Source: Antedon mediterranea (lineage: Eukaryota > Echinodermata > Crinoidea > Comatulida > Antedonidae). From it: a stretch of 64,000 bases of DNA. The stretch's first letter is position 1; each line of letters begins with the position of its first letter. A program made the position numbers and the translations under genes. Location of the stretch: positions 33,157,795 through 33,221,794 of the forward strand of contig NC_092670.1 in the NCBI RefSeq assembly GCF_964355755.1, read 5' to 3'. Below the pieces are notes generated by a model. It worked only from the letters and a program-made list of their open reading frames with translations. It made no database searches and was not told the DNA's origin. Positions 40,601 to 50,131 of the stretch are shown in pieces.

Positions 40601-43600
40601 ATTTCAGGTTGAATGAGAAATGTTGTGAAGTAACCAAAGAGGGGAAAGCCTGTGAAGAACTAGTTAAAGAAAAAAAGAGATAAAATAAAGAAAGTAACTG
40701 ATGAGAAAAGAGAATTAATGAAAGAATTTGAAATGTATAAGCAAGAATCATTGGATTGATTGGAAACAGAAAACACAAAGTAGGTCTTATTGCTATGGAT
40801 TTTGTATATCAAAGATTAGTGACAATGGCATTGCATTTAGCCAATTAGCTAACTGGGATAATTATTTGGTTTTTATCTCTGAAGGAACACTTCTTTGCGA
40901 TGAGGAAATTAGCCTACAAGCTAGGTTAGAATTAGAAGGCAGCAAACAATTGGGATTAAAAGCCATCATGCTAACCACATTAACCACAGTAACATATATC
41001 CCAAAACCTTTAGATCTATTACTAGTCCTTACGATTAGTTATATCAATAGGCCTACATATACGCAATTTCTATTTCAGTTTCAATGATAAAAGCATCAAA
41101 CTGAATGAAAAGAAAAACATATGTGCATTGATAGTGGAGAAGCTTAATGCACAAGGAAAGAATGTATCAATGGAAAAAGATGGATTACTGAATCATCACC
41201 AAACTTTCGAAATTGGAGCAAGTAGGCCTATGGACAACTTGTATAATATACAATTAATTAATGGTTGATTATTCATATTATTATGAACAATAAATCATTA
41301 TTGTCATCACTTAATCATCGATAATAGCGATCTTACGTTTCCTGGATGCGCCACACAGTTATACAGCTTTCGAGTCAAATATTCATTCTAAGTATGCGTT
41401 AAATAATTATTAGACTCAATAGCTGCATCGTTGTGTGAAATGGTCGTTATTATCAGCACAATTGTCACAGACTATTTTAAGATTGTTTATTGAGTATGTT
41501 TGTCAGGATTGCCACCTTAAAGCATGGACCTATGATTTAACGGATAGATCATTAATTTGCTTATGGTTATCCTTTTCCTAGATATAAACAAATTTGTTAA
41601 ATATAAATAATAACATGTGTTGTTTTTTCATAGCTTCATTCAGCAGAATAAATTTCACTGACTAACGTGACAAATTTTTATGCAATTTACCGACCAAAGA
41701 AGATCCGTGAAGTTTGATCATATCTAGCAACAGCAGGAATATATTGTTGCTGCGAAGACAAAACCATAATTAAAGAAGCAATCGGGAGCCATATTACAAG
41801 CAAATTTAAAAGGAGCATGACGTAAGTCTGCAATAACAACATCTTAAGTACTATTATTATTAACAGTACAGTAATATGACTACGGTACATCATATATTAG
41901 GGGAAAAAACAAAAAACGCTTACTATATTAATTGATGTAAAACATACACCTAACACATTTTGATTACGGTTTGAAAAAGTTCTGATTATTTTGGAAAGAT
42001 ACCAATTAAAAGTTCTCCAATACACCCACACACACACACACAACCACACCTCTTAGGCGGAGATGATATAAATAAAGAAAGAATAATAATATCTACAGTA
42101 GCATGTAAATATACCAAACGTAATATAGTCATAATGTATTACTTACATTTGTCACACAACGCTACCCACGCTGTTTCTGCACACGAGATGTCATGCCAAG
42201 CACCGTTTGAAGGTTTATGCAGAACAGCACAATCTTCGTTACCCAATTGGTTGGGTTCACCATCATACCAATCTGAAGAAACGTAAAATATAATTATAAC
42301 AGACCTAAATATATTCTTTTCATTTGATTGGACGATTGTGCAATTAAATGATCTTCTTTAAAATATTCTCGCGTATAGAAACAGTTTTTATTTTTATTTT
42401 TTTTATTAAATCTGCTTTCATTTTTCTTTGCTTTGTTAGCAAGACATAGGTACATTCCGATGCCATCGCTTTAAAAAAAAGCCTGCTATGCACAAAATAA
42501 TGTTAGTGTATTAGTTTGTACAGTATATCTAACAATACCCGCCATTATTATGGCCCTAAGTTGTTGACCCTGTATCAATTACATACTGCTATATTCGTCT
42601 TAAGCTTTGTCTACACTATCAAACAACAAAATGCGATGTGCTCAAATATGTAAGTACTATTTCCAAATAATATGGTAGTGATATGACTTTATGTCCATAT
42701 ATGGGAATATCCCATTTTTTGTTCACATGAAGTTTGATAGTGTAGAGACATAACTTTATGTAGATACAAGGATTAATCTTATCGTGTAAAGGTGTACTAA
42801 ATGTTACCGCCTTTTTATTTTTGTAAGTTTTGGTAGGTTTGTCTGCCGTATCTAGTCGAACGTTTTATCGACCATCAAACCATAACAATCAAGTCGGCTT
42901 AAACACTAAGATTAAACATTAACTATCGGAAATGTAATTCTGTATTGTTATTTTAGTAAATCAATAATATAAGATTATAATGGTAATTTATCTATACGGA
43001 TATAGTTTTCTCTATTTAAAATGTTATAACACCATACGTGTATAGTTCCCACTCATTCCAGACAGCCACTGAAAATAGCCTTCTATTTCGATATCATTGT
43101 AGGCAATCCAAGCTCCATCTGACGTGGAATCTTCAGCAAATCGTTCAAGTATCCACAAGCTTTCTTCTTCAGTTGAAATTTCGATTAAATCACCGGTAAA
43201 ATGTGTGCACATATCTCTTGTATAATTCCACGTGCCAGATGCGTTGGTGACCCAGTAGCATTTTGAAAATGCGGCGTTGTAATGCCACCCAGTTGGACAC
43301 CCTGAAATAAAATAAATTCCCATTTATTTAAACGTTATGTATACCTGATTTGACGACTTTAATGGTATTTCAATGGTATTGTAGAGTAAACTTAGGGGAA
43401 CATGAAGTAAATTATATAATGCAATATCTTTCGTCTATTATTATCTACAACGAAGTATCGAAAAAAGTGGCGATTACAAATTCACGGTCAGATCAGATGT
43501 CCTAAACCTTGTCTACACTATCAAACTTTATGTGACAAAAAATGTGATGGACATGATGATGTCATATTATCACTAATCTCTTTCGTTATACCACTGCCAT

Positions 43601-44393
43601 ATTATTATCTACAACGAAGTATAAACAAAGGAGTGAATAGAAATTTACGGTCAGATCACATGTGTGCAAAAATGATCAAAAATGTAGGCCAAAAACACAA
43701 TTCTCGTCCTTAAGCCTTGTCTACACTATCAAATGATTTTAAACTTGGACTCATGGATTTAGACAAACAAAACTAGGTAGAACAGTTTAAAAGGCATTTA
43801 AAATTAAAGTATTTAAAATTATTTAAATCAGATCAGATTGAATTTAGTTACCATTTATTAAATATTACAGATAGGAAACGTAAAAGAGTTACAACAACAT
43901 TTCGTCTAGGAGTTCTAGATCTCGAAGTTGAAAAGGGCAGATGGAACAAAGTTCCACTACAAGAACGTTTATGTAAAGTTTGTGATTTAGGTTTAATAGA
44001 AGATGAAATTCACTTTATGGTAATTTGTCCTTCCTATAAAAATATCAGAACTAAATATATTCCTAAGTTTTATTAATTTCCTTATAAAGTTAAGTTCAAC
44101 ATTATTAATGATAACAAAAACATTACAGGAGAGGTCGCAAATTTTGTTTTTATTGCCCACGAAAAAAAAAAAAATATTATGCAACATTTAGTATTTACTT
44201 TTGTAAAATATAAGGAGGACCTGAGGCCTATATGTTTGAATAAAATCCCTGAAAAGGGAATTGAATGAATGTAACAAGATATTTAGTTTCTATACTACTG
44301 TATACATAGATACTCACCAGCAACACAGATGATGCAATGTGCAAACATTAAAAATGGCGGCAGTAGGTCTATTGTACGTCCTTTTGGTCCCAT
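25827..44393 (-). CDS. Unit C: CTLD-HYR-GAIN-7TM adhesion GPCR, complete model
   Basis: Seventeen exons: 44318-44393 (signal), 43038-43301 and 42147-42272 (CTLD), 31858-32109 (HYR), 30931-30935 (proposed microexon), 30669-30783, 30331-30432, 29923-30007, 29687-29807, 29190-29254 (GAIN), 28903-29014 (GPS), 28586-28686, 28253-28358, 27470-27690, 27263-27329, 26215-26318, 25827-26016 (7TM). Every junction is phase-compatible and the lengths sum to 2112 nt, i.e. 703 residues plus stop. This supports one intact gene despite a 10-kb intron between CTLD and HYR. That intron contains a plus-strand coiled-coil pseudogene, LINEs, MITEs and a large inverted repeat. Inferred function: sugar-binding cell-surface receptor with GPS self-cleavage. 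A short lectin-only form ending in an exon at 41724-41827 is also possible. Confidence 0.78.
28903..30935 (-). CDS. Unit C GAIN domain and GPS
   Basis: Exons 30931-30935, 30669-30783, 30331-30432, 29923-30007, 29687-29807, 29190-29254, 28903-29014, all phase-compatible. GPS core VSCYSEHLTSFSVLM has the HL/T cleavage tripeptide. As in unit B, the second Cys pair of the GPS is absent (AGVV and CYS instead of the usual GC and CxC). Potential N-glycosylation sites SNNT and NIS occur in the 29923 exon. Confidence 0.85.
31858..32109 (-). CDS. Unit C HYR exon
   Basis: A single intact HYR domain, 252 nt, phase 1 at both ends: IQCPSNETL, VTIVPNPVDIFP, LGKHHFYFEAYDRYNNS, SCAFTIIVEG. It is the orthologous repeat of HYR 1 in unit B, and shows which bases that copy has lost. 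Confidence 0.88.
32430..32690 (-). mobile_element. LINE ORF2 C-terminal fragment
   Basis: On the minus strand, 32690 to 32430 encodes WYGHLLRLNENTPAK, then RPKTTWMANI and a Trp/Arg-rich end, the standard C-terminus of several LINE families (the stretch after the reverse transcriptase). Remnant only. Confidence 0.75.
33127..33306 (+). CDS. Possible terminal exon, unknown protein
   Basis: After an acceptor-like cgtgcccacag at 33117-33127, an open frame of about 59 codons runs to TGA at 33304-33306 with non-repetitive composition (CRLQERINRHCDLCTQ near the middle, PWELLPKEKL near the end). I do not recognise it, and found no partner exon upstream on the plus strand. It may be a chance frame or part of a decayed element. 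Confidence 0.2.
   Translation, partial: DGSRLHTNFSVKKLAISKYVPQDNNTCRLQERINRHCDLCTQLKLAPWELLPKEKLVTK
33307..34419. other. Repeat-containing stretch in the unit C large intron
   Basis: Two diverged copies of a sequence of about 100 bp (gaaaaccacctctattcggggcaaatc at about 33611 and the related cacccctatctggggcaaatcg at about 34243, each followed by a similar AT-rich block and a ttaattagta word) lie 630 bp apart in the same orientation. No exon seen. Confidence 0.5.
34420..34950 (+). mobile_element. LINE 3' end with partial tandem copy
   Basis: 34428-34679 is the tail of a LINE ORF2 (VTQFFNNKFKRY then stop) followed by a 3' UTR ending aataaaggaattttgaatttgaattt near 34798-34823. A diverged second copy of 34490-34620 follows directly at 34826-34947. 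Confidence 0.6.
35340..35875 (+). mobile_element. LTR-like block (possible solo LTR)
   Basis: It has LTR features: a promoter-like and polyA-like segment (attattgaataaacaatata, 35811-35830), followed by ttactaccgtcaagcgagtgg and an end in cagaaaccccataaca (about 35866-35881). No internal retrotransposon coding flanks it. The left end and target duplication could not be fixed, so solo LTR is a guess. Confidence 0.35.
36077..38556. repeat. Large inverted repeat, arms of about 0.9-1.0 kb
   Basis: Left arm about 36077-37043, right arm about 37641-38556, separated by about 600 bp. Arm ends match: ctagtagctagatcaacttt at the left is the complement of aaagttgatctagctactag at the right. Inner ends match at gtgtatccgattaaac. 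The arms contain many direct AGGTCA/TGACCT words. The spacer carries a further partial copy (37360-37510). No transposase. It may be a foldback element or an inverted duplication of a repeat. Confidence 0.8.
38749..39298. mobile_element. 550-bp MITE, PIF/Harbinger-like, TTA target site
   Basis: Ends are cccctttcacaccaaaa and ttttggtgtgaaaggg, with repeated actccggag words inside. The exact flanks are TTA at 38746-38748 and TTA at 39299-39301, the 3-bp duplication typical of PIF/Harbinger insertions. No coding capacity. It sits about 50 bp before the first visible coiled-coil exon. Confidence 0.85.
39350..41268 (+). pseudogene. Coiled-coil protein gene fragment (unknown), decayed
   Basis: Plus-strand exons inside the unit C intron. 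39350-39471 (ends GGGAACAAG|GTATAG) and 39704-39906 (acceptor tttagcag, donor gtagaa) are clean; the second encodes a Lys/Glu-rich coiled coil (MERETQRLKEKHEEEIKKLK). A third coiled-coil exon at about 40190-40365 (ILNEELENLKQERSN) has in-frame stops. A fourth starts after ttcag at 40607 (LNEKCCEVTKEGKACEEL) and shifts frame relative to its copy at 46179. 41081-41268 may be a last exon. No GTP-binding or other named motif is visible; a coiled-coil tail as in AIG1/GIMAP proteins is only a thought. No 5' part was found. Confidence 0.5.
39993..40130. mobile_element. Small palindromic MITE (TCTACACTATCAAA family)
   Basis: Terminal inverted repeats gtctgcactaacaaact...tttgacaaaa and ttgtcacataaagtttggtagtgtat, about 140 bp. 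Relatives: 42603-42752, 48880-49036, and partial copies near 43505, 43710, 49790 and 50005, all with ttgtctacactatcaaa at one or both ends. Confidence 0.7.
41724..41827 (-). CDS. Possible alternative last exon of the unit C lectin
   Basis: After a good acceptor (ttgttattgcag, 41828 upward) a phase-compatible frame of 104 nt continues from the CTLD exon to a TAG at 41724-41726. It would add 34 mostly hydrophobic and Cys-ending residues, giving a secreted lectin of 189 residues (76+264+126+104 nt = 190 codons with stop). In the duplicated copy (about 46985-47083) the acceptor is gag instead of cag and a stop appears early. No known tail motif; it may be chance. Confidence 0.25.
42147..44393 (-). 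CDS. Unit C signal peptide and C-type lectin domain
   Basis: Signal exon 44318-44393 (76 nt, longer than the 67 nt of A, B and E): MGPKGRTIDLLPPFLMFAHC. CTLD 43038-43301 opens GCPTGWHYN, with WIAYND in the WIGL position. CTLD 42147-42272 has the EPN motif (GEPNQ), WHD and closing VALC. All joins phase 1. These exons feed either the 7TM gene far downstream or the short exon at 41724. Confidence 0.85.
43735..44275 (+). mobile_element. LINE 3' fragment
   Basis: Encodes the C-terminal region of a LINE ORF2 (TTFRLGVLDLEVEKGRW, then a Cys/His-type end CKVCDLGLIEDEIHF) with a 3' UTR ending ggcctatatgtttgaataaa at about 44226-44244. Its left about 100 bp are also present at 50030-50131, where the duplication stops and a different LINE begins. 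Confidence 0.75.
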
Positions 44394-45240
44394 TTTGACA
44401 ATAAAATTCACAACGCTATAGAAATATAACTAATACAAAACGTTTGTTGCTGTCGAATATTAAGTAAAATAATACAGCAATACTACAGAATGTCTTTAAT
44501 GTATATCCTACATATATGCCTACTATTATTCTCAAAGCCTGTTTTCACTTGGCGATTTTTTTTGCAGGTGAAAATCGCACTATTGTTTCTCTACTAAAGG
44601 ATTTGTATTTCCACTGTGTGTTTCTGAGCTTTTCGATAAGCATTAGTGTTCATGAACGCATGACAGCTCATTCCTTGAGATCTAATTGGTTGCACAATCT
44701 GTCGCTTCGCAAAAATGATAAACTACTAATTCCGTGTAAAACTGGCTCCCTACCTGAATAAATGAAAACATGATTAAGATCACAATTTACACGCCGAAGA
44801 ATTTGATTAATGGACACCTTCCGATTTAATAATTATTTTTGAACTTCTCAATTATTAACTGCATTCATGATTTCAAAAAGCTTATAAGTTACAATGGGTT
44901 CTCGTTATCAATCGACTTGACGACACAATACAGAATATTAACGGTGACCTAGAATCTGTAGTTTTGTTTGTAACTATTTTAATCGTGACTTTTTAGCCTT
45001 GCCTGATACACATTTTAATTTATATGATGTGTTTGACAATACATTGAACATAAAATGGTTGCATGTAAACGAACTTGGTTGAAGATAACGTCTAAGTAAA
45101 AATGACAACATTGCAGTTCAGATAAATAATAACAATTTTTTTATTTGTGTAAACATCTTATAATGATCTTTGTTACATACATATTATACATATTATACTA
45201 TAAGTAAACAAACAGGTTTGTATTATGTAAACACCAAAAA
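44394..45240. other. Stretch upstream of unit C signal exon
   Basis: Expected promoter side of unit C. AT-rich, with a short open frame without any domain. No recognised element. Confidence 0.4.
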
Positions 45241-45460
45241 CATTTGTAATAATATTAATTAAAGAGTAGTGACAATGGCATTGCAAAAAGTAAGCGTCAG
45301 TGTATATTAATTTTGAAAGAAAAAGGTTACTTAATTAATTTACGTGTTATCGTTTCGGAATACTGTATATAATACAATATTTTTATAAATGAATAATGCT
45401 ACTCCAATGTTTCCAAATACTCCAACCTCTTAATAATGTATATTTAAGTATACTTTGTTT

Positions 45461-46158
45461 TTAGTCGCGTGGAAGCGACTCTATAGTTAACTATGTCGGT
45501 CGGTCGGTCTGTCGGTCTGTCGGTCTGTCGGTCTGTCTGTCGGTCCGGTATCACTATGCGTTTTATCGCTTTCTGACCTTATCTTGATATCAGTTTAATC
45601 TAGCTAAGTCAATTTTTCACAGTATATTCCTTATGGCCAGGAATCGATGTGGTTATGTTTTCACGGTGCGCAATAAAAAATTACGCGGTCTACGCACGAT
45701 TTAACGAAATCACGTTTGTAATCATATCTTCACAACCATGAATCACAATTAAATGCAATTTGGTACTCATAAATTTCAGGGCATGAATCATCATATGGTA
45801 ATACAATTACGTGTGTAGCGCATGTAACGCATGCGTACGCGCGCTTAAAATTTTCAAAATATATTTTCGATGAAATAAGAGTACGTTTCGGGCAATTTTA
45901 AGCGTTTACAAAATTGCCATGAGTGCGCAGATTTTGCGCGCGCACTGCACGTTAAATGTTATTGCGAACTCTTTTTGCCCGATTTCTGTTTTCTTGACTT
46001 ACTTTTCAACTCGAAATTACGTTATACGAGCACGTCAAAAGTGACAGGCTACGCACGTGTAAATTTTTAAACATGTTCAGTAATTTTGGTCAATTGGTAG
46101 GTTGGTCGGTCGGTCGTTAAACACTAATCACGCGACTGCAGCCATCTATATGACCTTG
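45461..46158 (+). mobile_element. (TCGG)n-bearing non-autonomous element, copy 2
   Basis: About 700 bp. It starts ttagtcgcgtggaagcgact, then ctatgtcggtcggtcgg and a tandem gtcggtct run. The interior holds a conserved GC-richer stretch (tacgcgcgcttaaaa, gcgcgcgcactgcac), then ggttggtcggtcggtc near the end and cacgcgactgcagcc. The duplicated segment at 40583-40600 preserves the empty site (tactttgttttcactttat); ttgtt flanks both sides here. Non-coding. Inverted copy at 17945-18650. Confidence 0.82.
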
Positions 46159-46178
46159 TTACTTTATATTTCAGGTTG

Positions 46179-46500
46179 AATGAGAAATGTTGTGAAGTAA
46201 CCAAAGAAAGGAAAGCCTGTGAAGAACTAGTGGAACAGTTAAAGAAAACCAGAGATGAAATAAAGAAAATAACTGATGAGAAAAAAGAACTAATGAAAGA
46301 ATTTGAAATGTATATAAGCAAGAGCTGAGAAAAGCATCGAACTGAATGAAAAGAAAATCATCTGTGGATTGATAGTGGAGGAGCTTCATGCACAAGGAAA
46401 TTATGAAGCAATGCAAAAAATGGATTACCGAATCATCACCAAACTTCCGAAATTGGATATAAGAAGTAGGCCTATGGACAACTTATATAATATTCAATTA
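46179..46500 (+). pseudogene. Duplicate of the last coiled-coil exons
   Basis: Copy of the 40607-41230 region: LNEKCCEVTKERKACEELVE continues in frame as a heptad-like coiled coil until a TGA near 46327. The intron present in the other copy (about 40790-41080) is missing here, so the two exons abut without a clean frame. Either a deletion or a partly processed copy. Not likely functional. Confidence 0.55.
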
Positions 46501-47221
46501 ATTAATGATTGATTATTCATATTATGAACAATCAATCATTAGTATTTTCATCATAATAGCGATCTTACGTTTCCATGATGCGCCACACGGATATACAACT
46601 TTTGCGTCAAAAAGTCATTCTAAGTTTGCGCAAAACGATTGTTAGACTCAATAGCTGCATCGTTGTGTGAAATGGCCGCTATTATCAGCTTAACTGTCAG
46701 AGACTATTTTAAGATTGTTTACTTTAGAGTGTTTGTGTATGTTTGTCAAGATTGCCACAATAAAGCATGGACATATGATTTTAGGATAGACAATTAATTT
46801 GCTTATGGTTATCCTTTTCCTCGATATAAAAAAAATAATTTGTTAAATACAAATAATAAAATGTGTTGTTTTTTTCATAGCTTCATTAAGCAAACAGCAG
46901 AATTAAATTCACTGACTAAAGTGACAATTAATGTTGATGCAATTTACCGACCAAAAAATATCCGTGAAGTTTGATCATCTCTAGCAACAGCAGGAATATA
47001 TTGTTGCTGCGAAGACAAAACCATAATTAAAGAAGCAATCGGGAGCCATTTCAAGCAAATTTAAAAGGAACATGACTTAAGTCTCCAATAACAACATCTT
47101 AAGTACTATTATTATTAACATTGCAATAATATGACTACGGTATAGCATTTATTAAGAAAAAAAACCCCAAAAAACGCCTACTACTATTATTTATTAATTG
47201 ATGTAAAACATACGCCTAACA

Positions 47222-47700
47222 CCAGCCAAACTACTCTGATATCATAATTTTAAGTCAGTAGTCTGAAATATTATTTTAGTTCTTAGAATCATATCATTAT
47301 TTTGTATTTTATATCTTTTCAGATGCCTTGATGTGATGATGTATTGACTAATCATGCAAAACAATTCTTTTTAAATATAAAAAAATAATCATGGACTGTA
47401 CACAAATAATTGAATATGATGAACATTTTTATTTTTCTACTAATTTTAAGTTAAAACTAGAACCTAGTAGACGTTAACTCCAATGAGCTGTACCAATTTT
47501 GACCGAAGTGTTGTAGTGTACGCGGGTCTGTATCACACGCACACATACATTCGACTGAAAATGTTCATATAAATGAATCGTTTCGGTTGTAGTAACGGCA
47601 TGGTATTTAGGTAGGTGTGGCCTAAAGATATCACCAAAGTATCGTTCTACCACATACGTAAGCATACGTCATAAATATTGCGAAGACCTAACTCAATTAA
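47222..47700. mobile_element. Unclassified 480-bp insertion
   Basis: Absent from the paralogous site at about 41950 (cacctaacacattttg). The sequence taacac borders both ends, consistent with a target duplication. No terminal inverted repeat, tRNA box or coding signature recognised. Confidence 0.6.
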
Positions 47701-47757
47701 CACATTTTTATTACGGTTTGAAAAAGTTCAGATTATTTGGGAAATATACCAATTAAA

Positions 47758-48270
47758 TTAAAAAACTTAATATCTTAAAAGTAATAGATTTACATAGACA
47801 ACAAATACTTACTTTTATGTTCCAATATGTTAAAGGTCAACTTCCATTCTCTATAATATAATTATTTAAAAAACCAAAGACTGTCCATAGTTATTATCTT
47901 AAGAACTCAAATTTACTTTATGTTCCTTTTGTAAGACTTAGCAAAAGCCAATTTTTTATTACAGTTCATGGACCTAAATTATGGAATAACTTAAAAGAGA
48001 ATCTAAAAAAATGTGAAAATGCAAAAATATTCAGACATCAAATTAAGTTTAATTATTTGGAAAATTATCATTCATAAATATACTATTATTATTATGCCAA
48101 TTTTACCTAATTTGTACACATTTTTATTTTGTATTTATGTTTTGTTTGGTCTTTCTGAGACAGGCCTTGGCCTCTAAGTCTGATCCAAATTAATGAAATC
48201 ATTATTTGTTTATATTGTTTATATTGTTTAAGTTTTCATTAATTGAATAAATGTGAAATGAAATGAAATG
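47758..48270 (+). mobile_element. 5'-truncated LINE end with 7-bp target duplication
   Basis: Encodes the last part of a LINE ORF2 in broken frames (HGPKLWNNLKENLKK and following residues to a stop), then a 3' UTR with a (GAAAT)n-like tail. Flanked by aattaaa at 47751-47757 and 48271-48277; the paralogous empty site at 42004-42010 has one aattaaa. A clean insertion dated after the C/D duplication. Confidence 0.88.
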
Positions 48271-48417
48271 AATTAAAGGTTCTCCAATACACCCACACAC
48301 ACCACAACCACACCTCTTAGGCGGAGATAATAATAAAGAAATCATAATAATAATATCTAAAGTAGCATGTGTGTAGATATACCAAACGTAATATAGTCAT
48401 AATAATGTATTACTTAC

Positions 48418-49587
48418 ATTTGTCACACAACGCTACCCACGCTGTTTCTGCACACGATATGTCATGCCAAGCACCGTTTAAAGGTTTATGCAGAACAGCA
48501 CAATCTTCGTTACCCAATTGGTTTGGTTCACCATCATACCAATCTAAAGAAACGTAAAATATAATTATAACAGATCTAAATATATTCTTATCATTTGATT
48601 GTTGGACGATTGTGCAATTAAACGATCTTCTTAAAAATATTCTCGCATATAGAAACATTTTTTATTTAATTTATTTTTTATTAAATCTGCTTTCATGTGT
48701 CTTTGCTTTAGACAAGACATAGGTACGAGTTCCGATGCCACTACTTTAAAAAAAGCCTGCTATTCACAAAATAATGATAGTGTATTAGTTCGTACAGTAT
48801 ATCTAACAATACCCGCCATTATTATGGCCCTAATTTGTTGACCCTGTATCAATTACATACTGCTATATTCGTCTTAAGCTCTGTCTACACTATCAAATTA
48901 ATTCGACAAACAACAAAATGTGATGTGCCAAATTTGGCAGTAATATTCCCAAATATGGTAGTGATATGACAACTGTATGTCCAAATATAGGAATATCACA
49001 TTTTTTTGGTCACATAAAGTTTCATAGTGGAGACAGATATTTATGTAGATACAAGGATTAATCTTATCGTTTGAAGGGGTTCTAAATATTACCGCCTTTT
49101 TATTGTTATAAGTTGATAGTTTTGGTAGGTTTGTCTGGCGTATCTAGTAGAACGTTTTATTGACCATCAACACATAACAATCAACTCGGCTAAAACACTA
49201 AGATCAAAATTTAACTATCGAAAATGTATTTCTGTATTGAATTTGTTTTTAAAAAATCAATAATATTATTATTATAACGGAAAAAATTATCTATACGAAG
49301 AGTTCTCTTTAATCAAAATTGTATAAAACCATACGTGTATAGTTGTCACTAATCCCAGACAGCCACTGAAAATAGCCTTCTATTGCGATATCATTATTGG
49401 CAATCCAAGCTCCATCTGATGTGGAATCCTCAGCAAATTGTTGAAGTATCCACAAGCTTTCTTCTTCAGTTAAAATATCGATTAAATCAACGGTAAAATA
49501 TGTGCATATATCTCCACGTACCATATGCGTTGGTGACCCAATAGCATTTTGAACATGCGGTGTTGTAATGCCATCCAGTTGGACACC
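48418..49587 (-). pseudogene. Unit D: broken copy of the C lectin exons
   Basis: CTLD first half 49335-49587 (253 nt) and second half 48418-48543 (126 nt, intact, with GEPNQ, WHD and VALC). The first exon is 11 nt shorter than its 264-nt counterpart in C: aattatacaag after GGCACGTGG is missing, which shifts the frame within the first third of the domain. No signal exon is present upstream; the duplication ends at a LINE at 50131. The equivalent of the possible tail exon has also lost its acceptor. Almost certainly a pseudogene. Confidence 0.85.
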
Positions 49588-50131
49588 CTGAAATAAAATA
49601 AATTTCCATTTATTTAAACGTTATGTATACCTGATTTGATGACTTTAATGGTATTTCAATGGTATTGTACAGTAAACTTAGGGGAACATGAAGTAAATTG
49701 TATAATGCAATATCTTTAGTCTATTATTATCTACAACGAAGTATCGAAAAAGTGGCGATTACAAATTCACGGTCAGATCAGATGTCATAAACCTTGTCTA
49801 CACTATCAAACTCAATGTGACAAAAAATGCGATATGCCCATATATGGACATGATGATGTCATATCACTACCCTCTTTGGTTATACCACTACCATATTATT
49901 ACCTACAACGAAATATAAAAAAGTGGCGAATACAAATTCACGGTCAGATCACATGTGTGCAAAAATGATCAAAAATGTAGGCCAAAAACACAATTCTCGT
50001 CCTTAAGCCTTGTCTACACTATCAAATGATTTTAAACTTGGACTCATGGATTTAGACAAACAAAACTAGGTAGAACAGTTTAAAAGGCATTTAAAATTAA
50101 AGTATTTAAAATTATTTAAATCAGATCAGAG

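Larger units (their letters stand above)
45245..50131. repeat. Duplicate of 40.39-43.83 kb (C/D segmental duplication)
   Basis: Colinear with 40393-43834: the last coiled-coil exons, the tail-exon region, both CTLD exons and the flanking MITEs all recur in order at high identity. This copy is longer because it gained a (TCGG)n element (45461), an unknown 480-bp insert (47222) and a LINE end (47758). The unit C signal exon (44318) has no counterpart here. Confidence 0.88.

Noticed and set aside
47474-47665. 63-residue minus-strand open frame in the 480-bp insert
   Set aside because: No domain, no homologous frame elsewhere in the window, and the insert looks non-coding.
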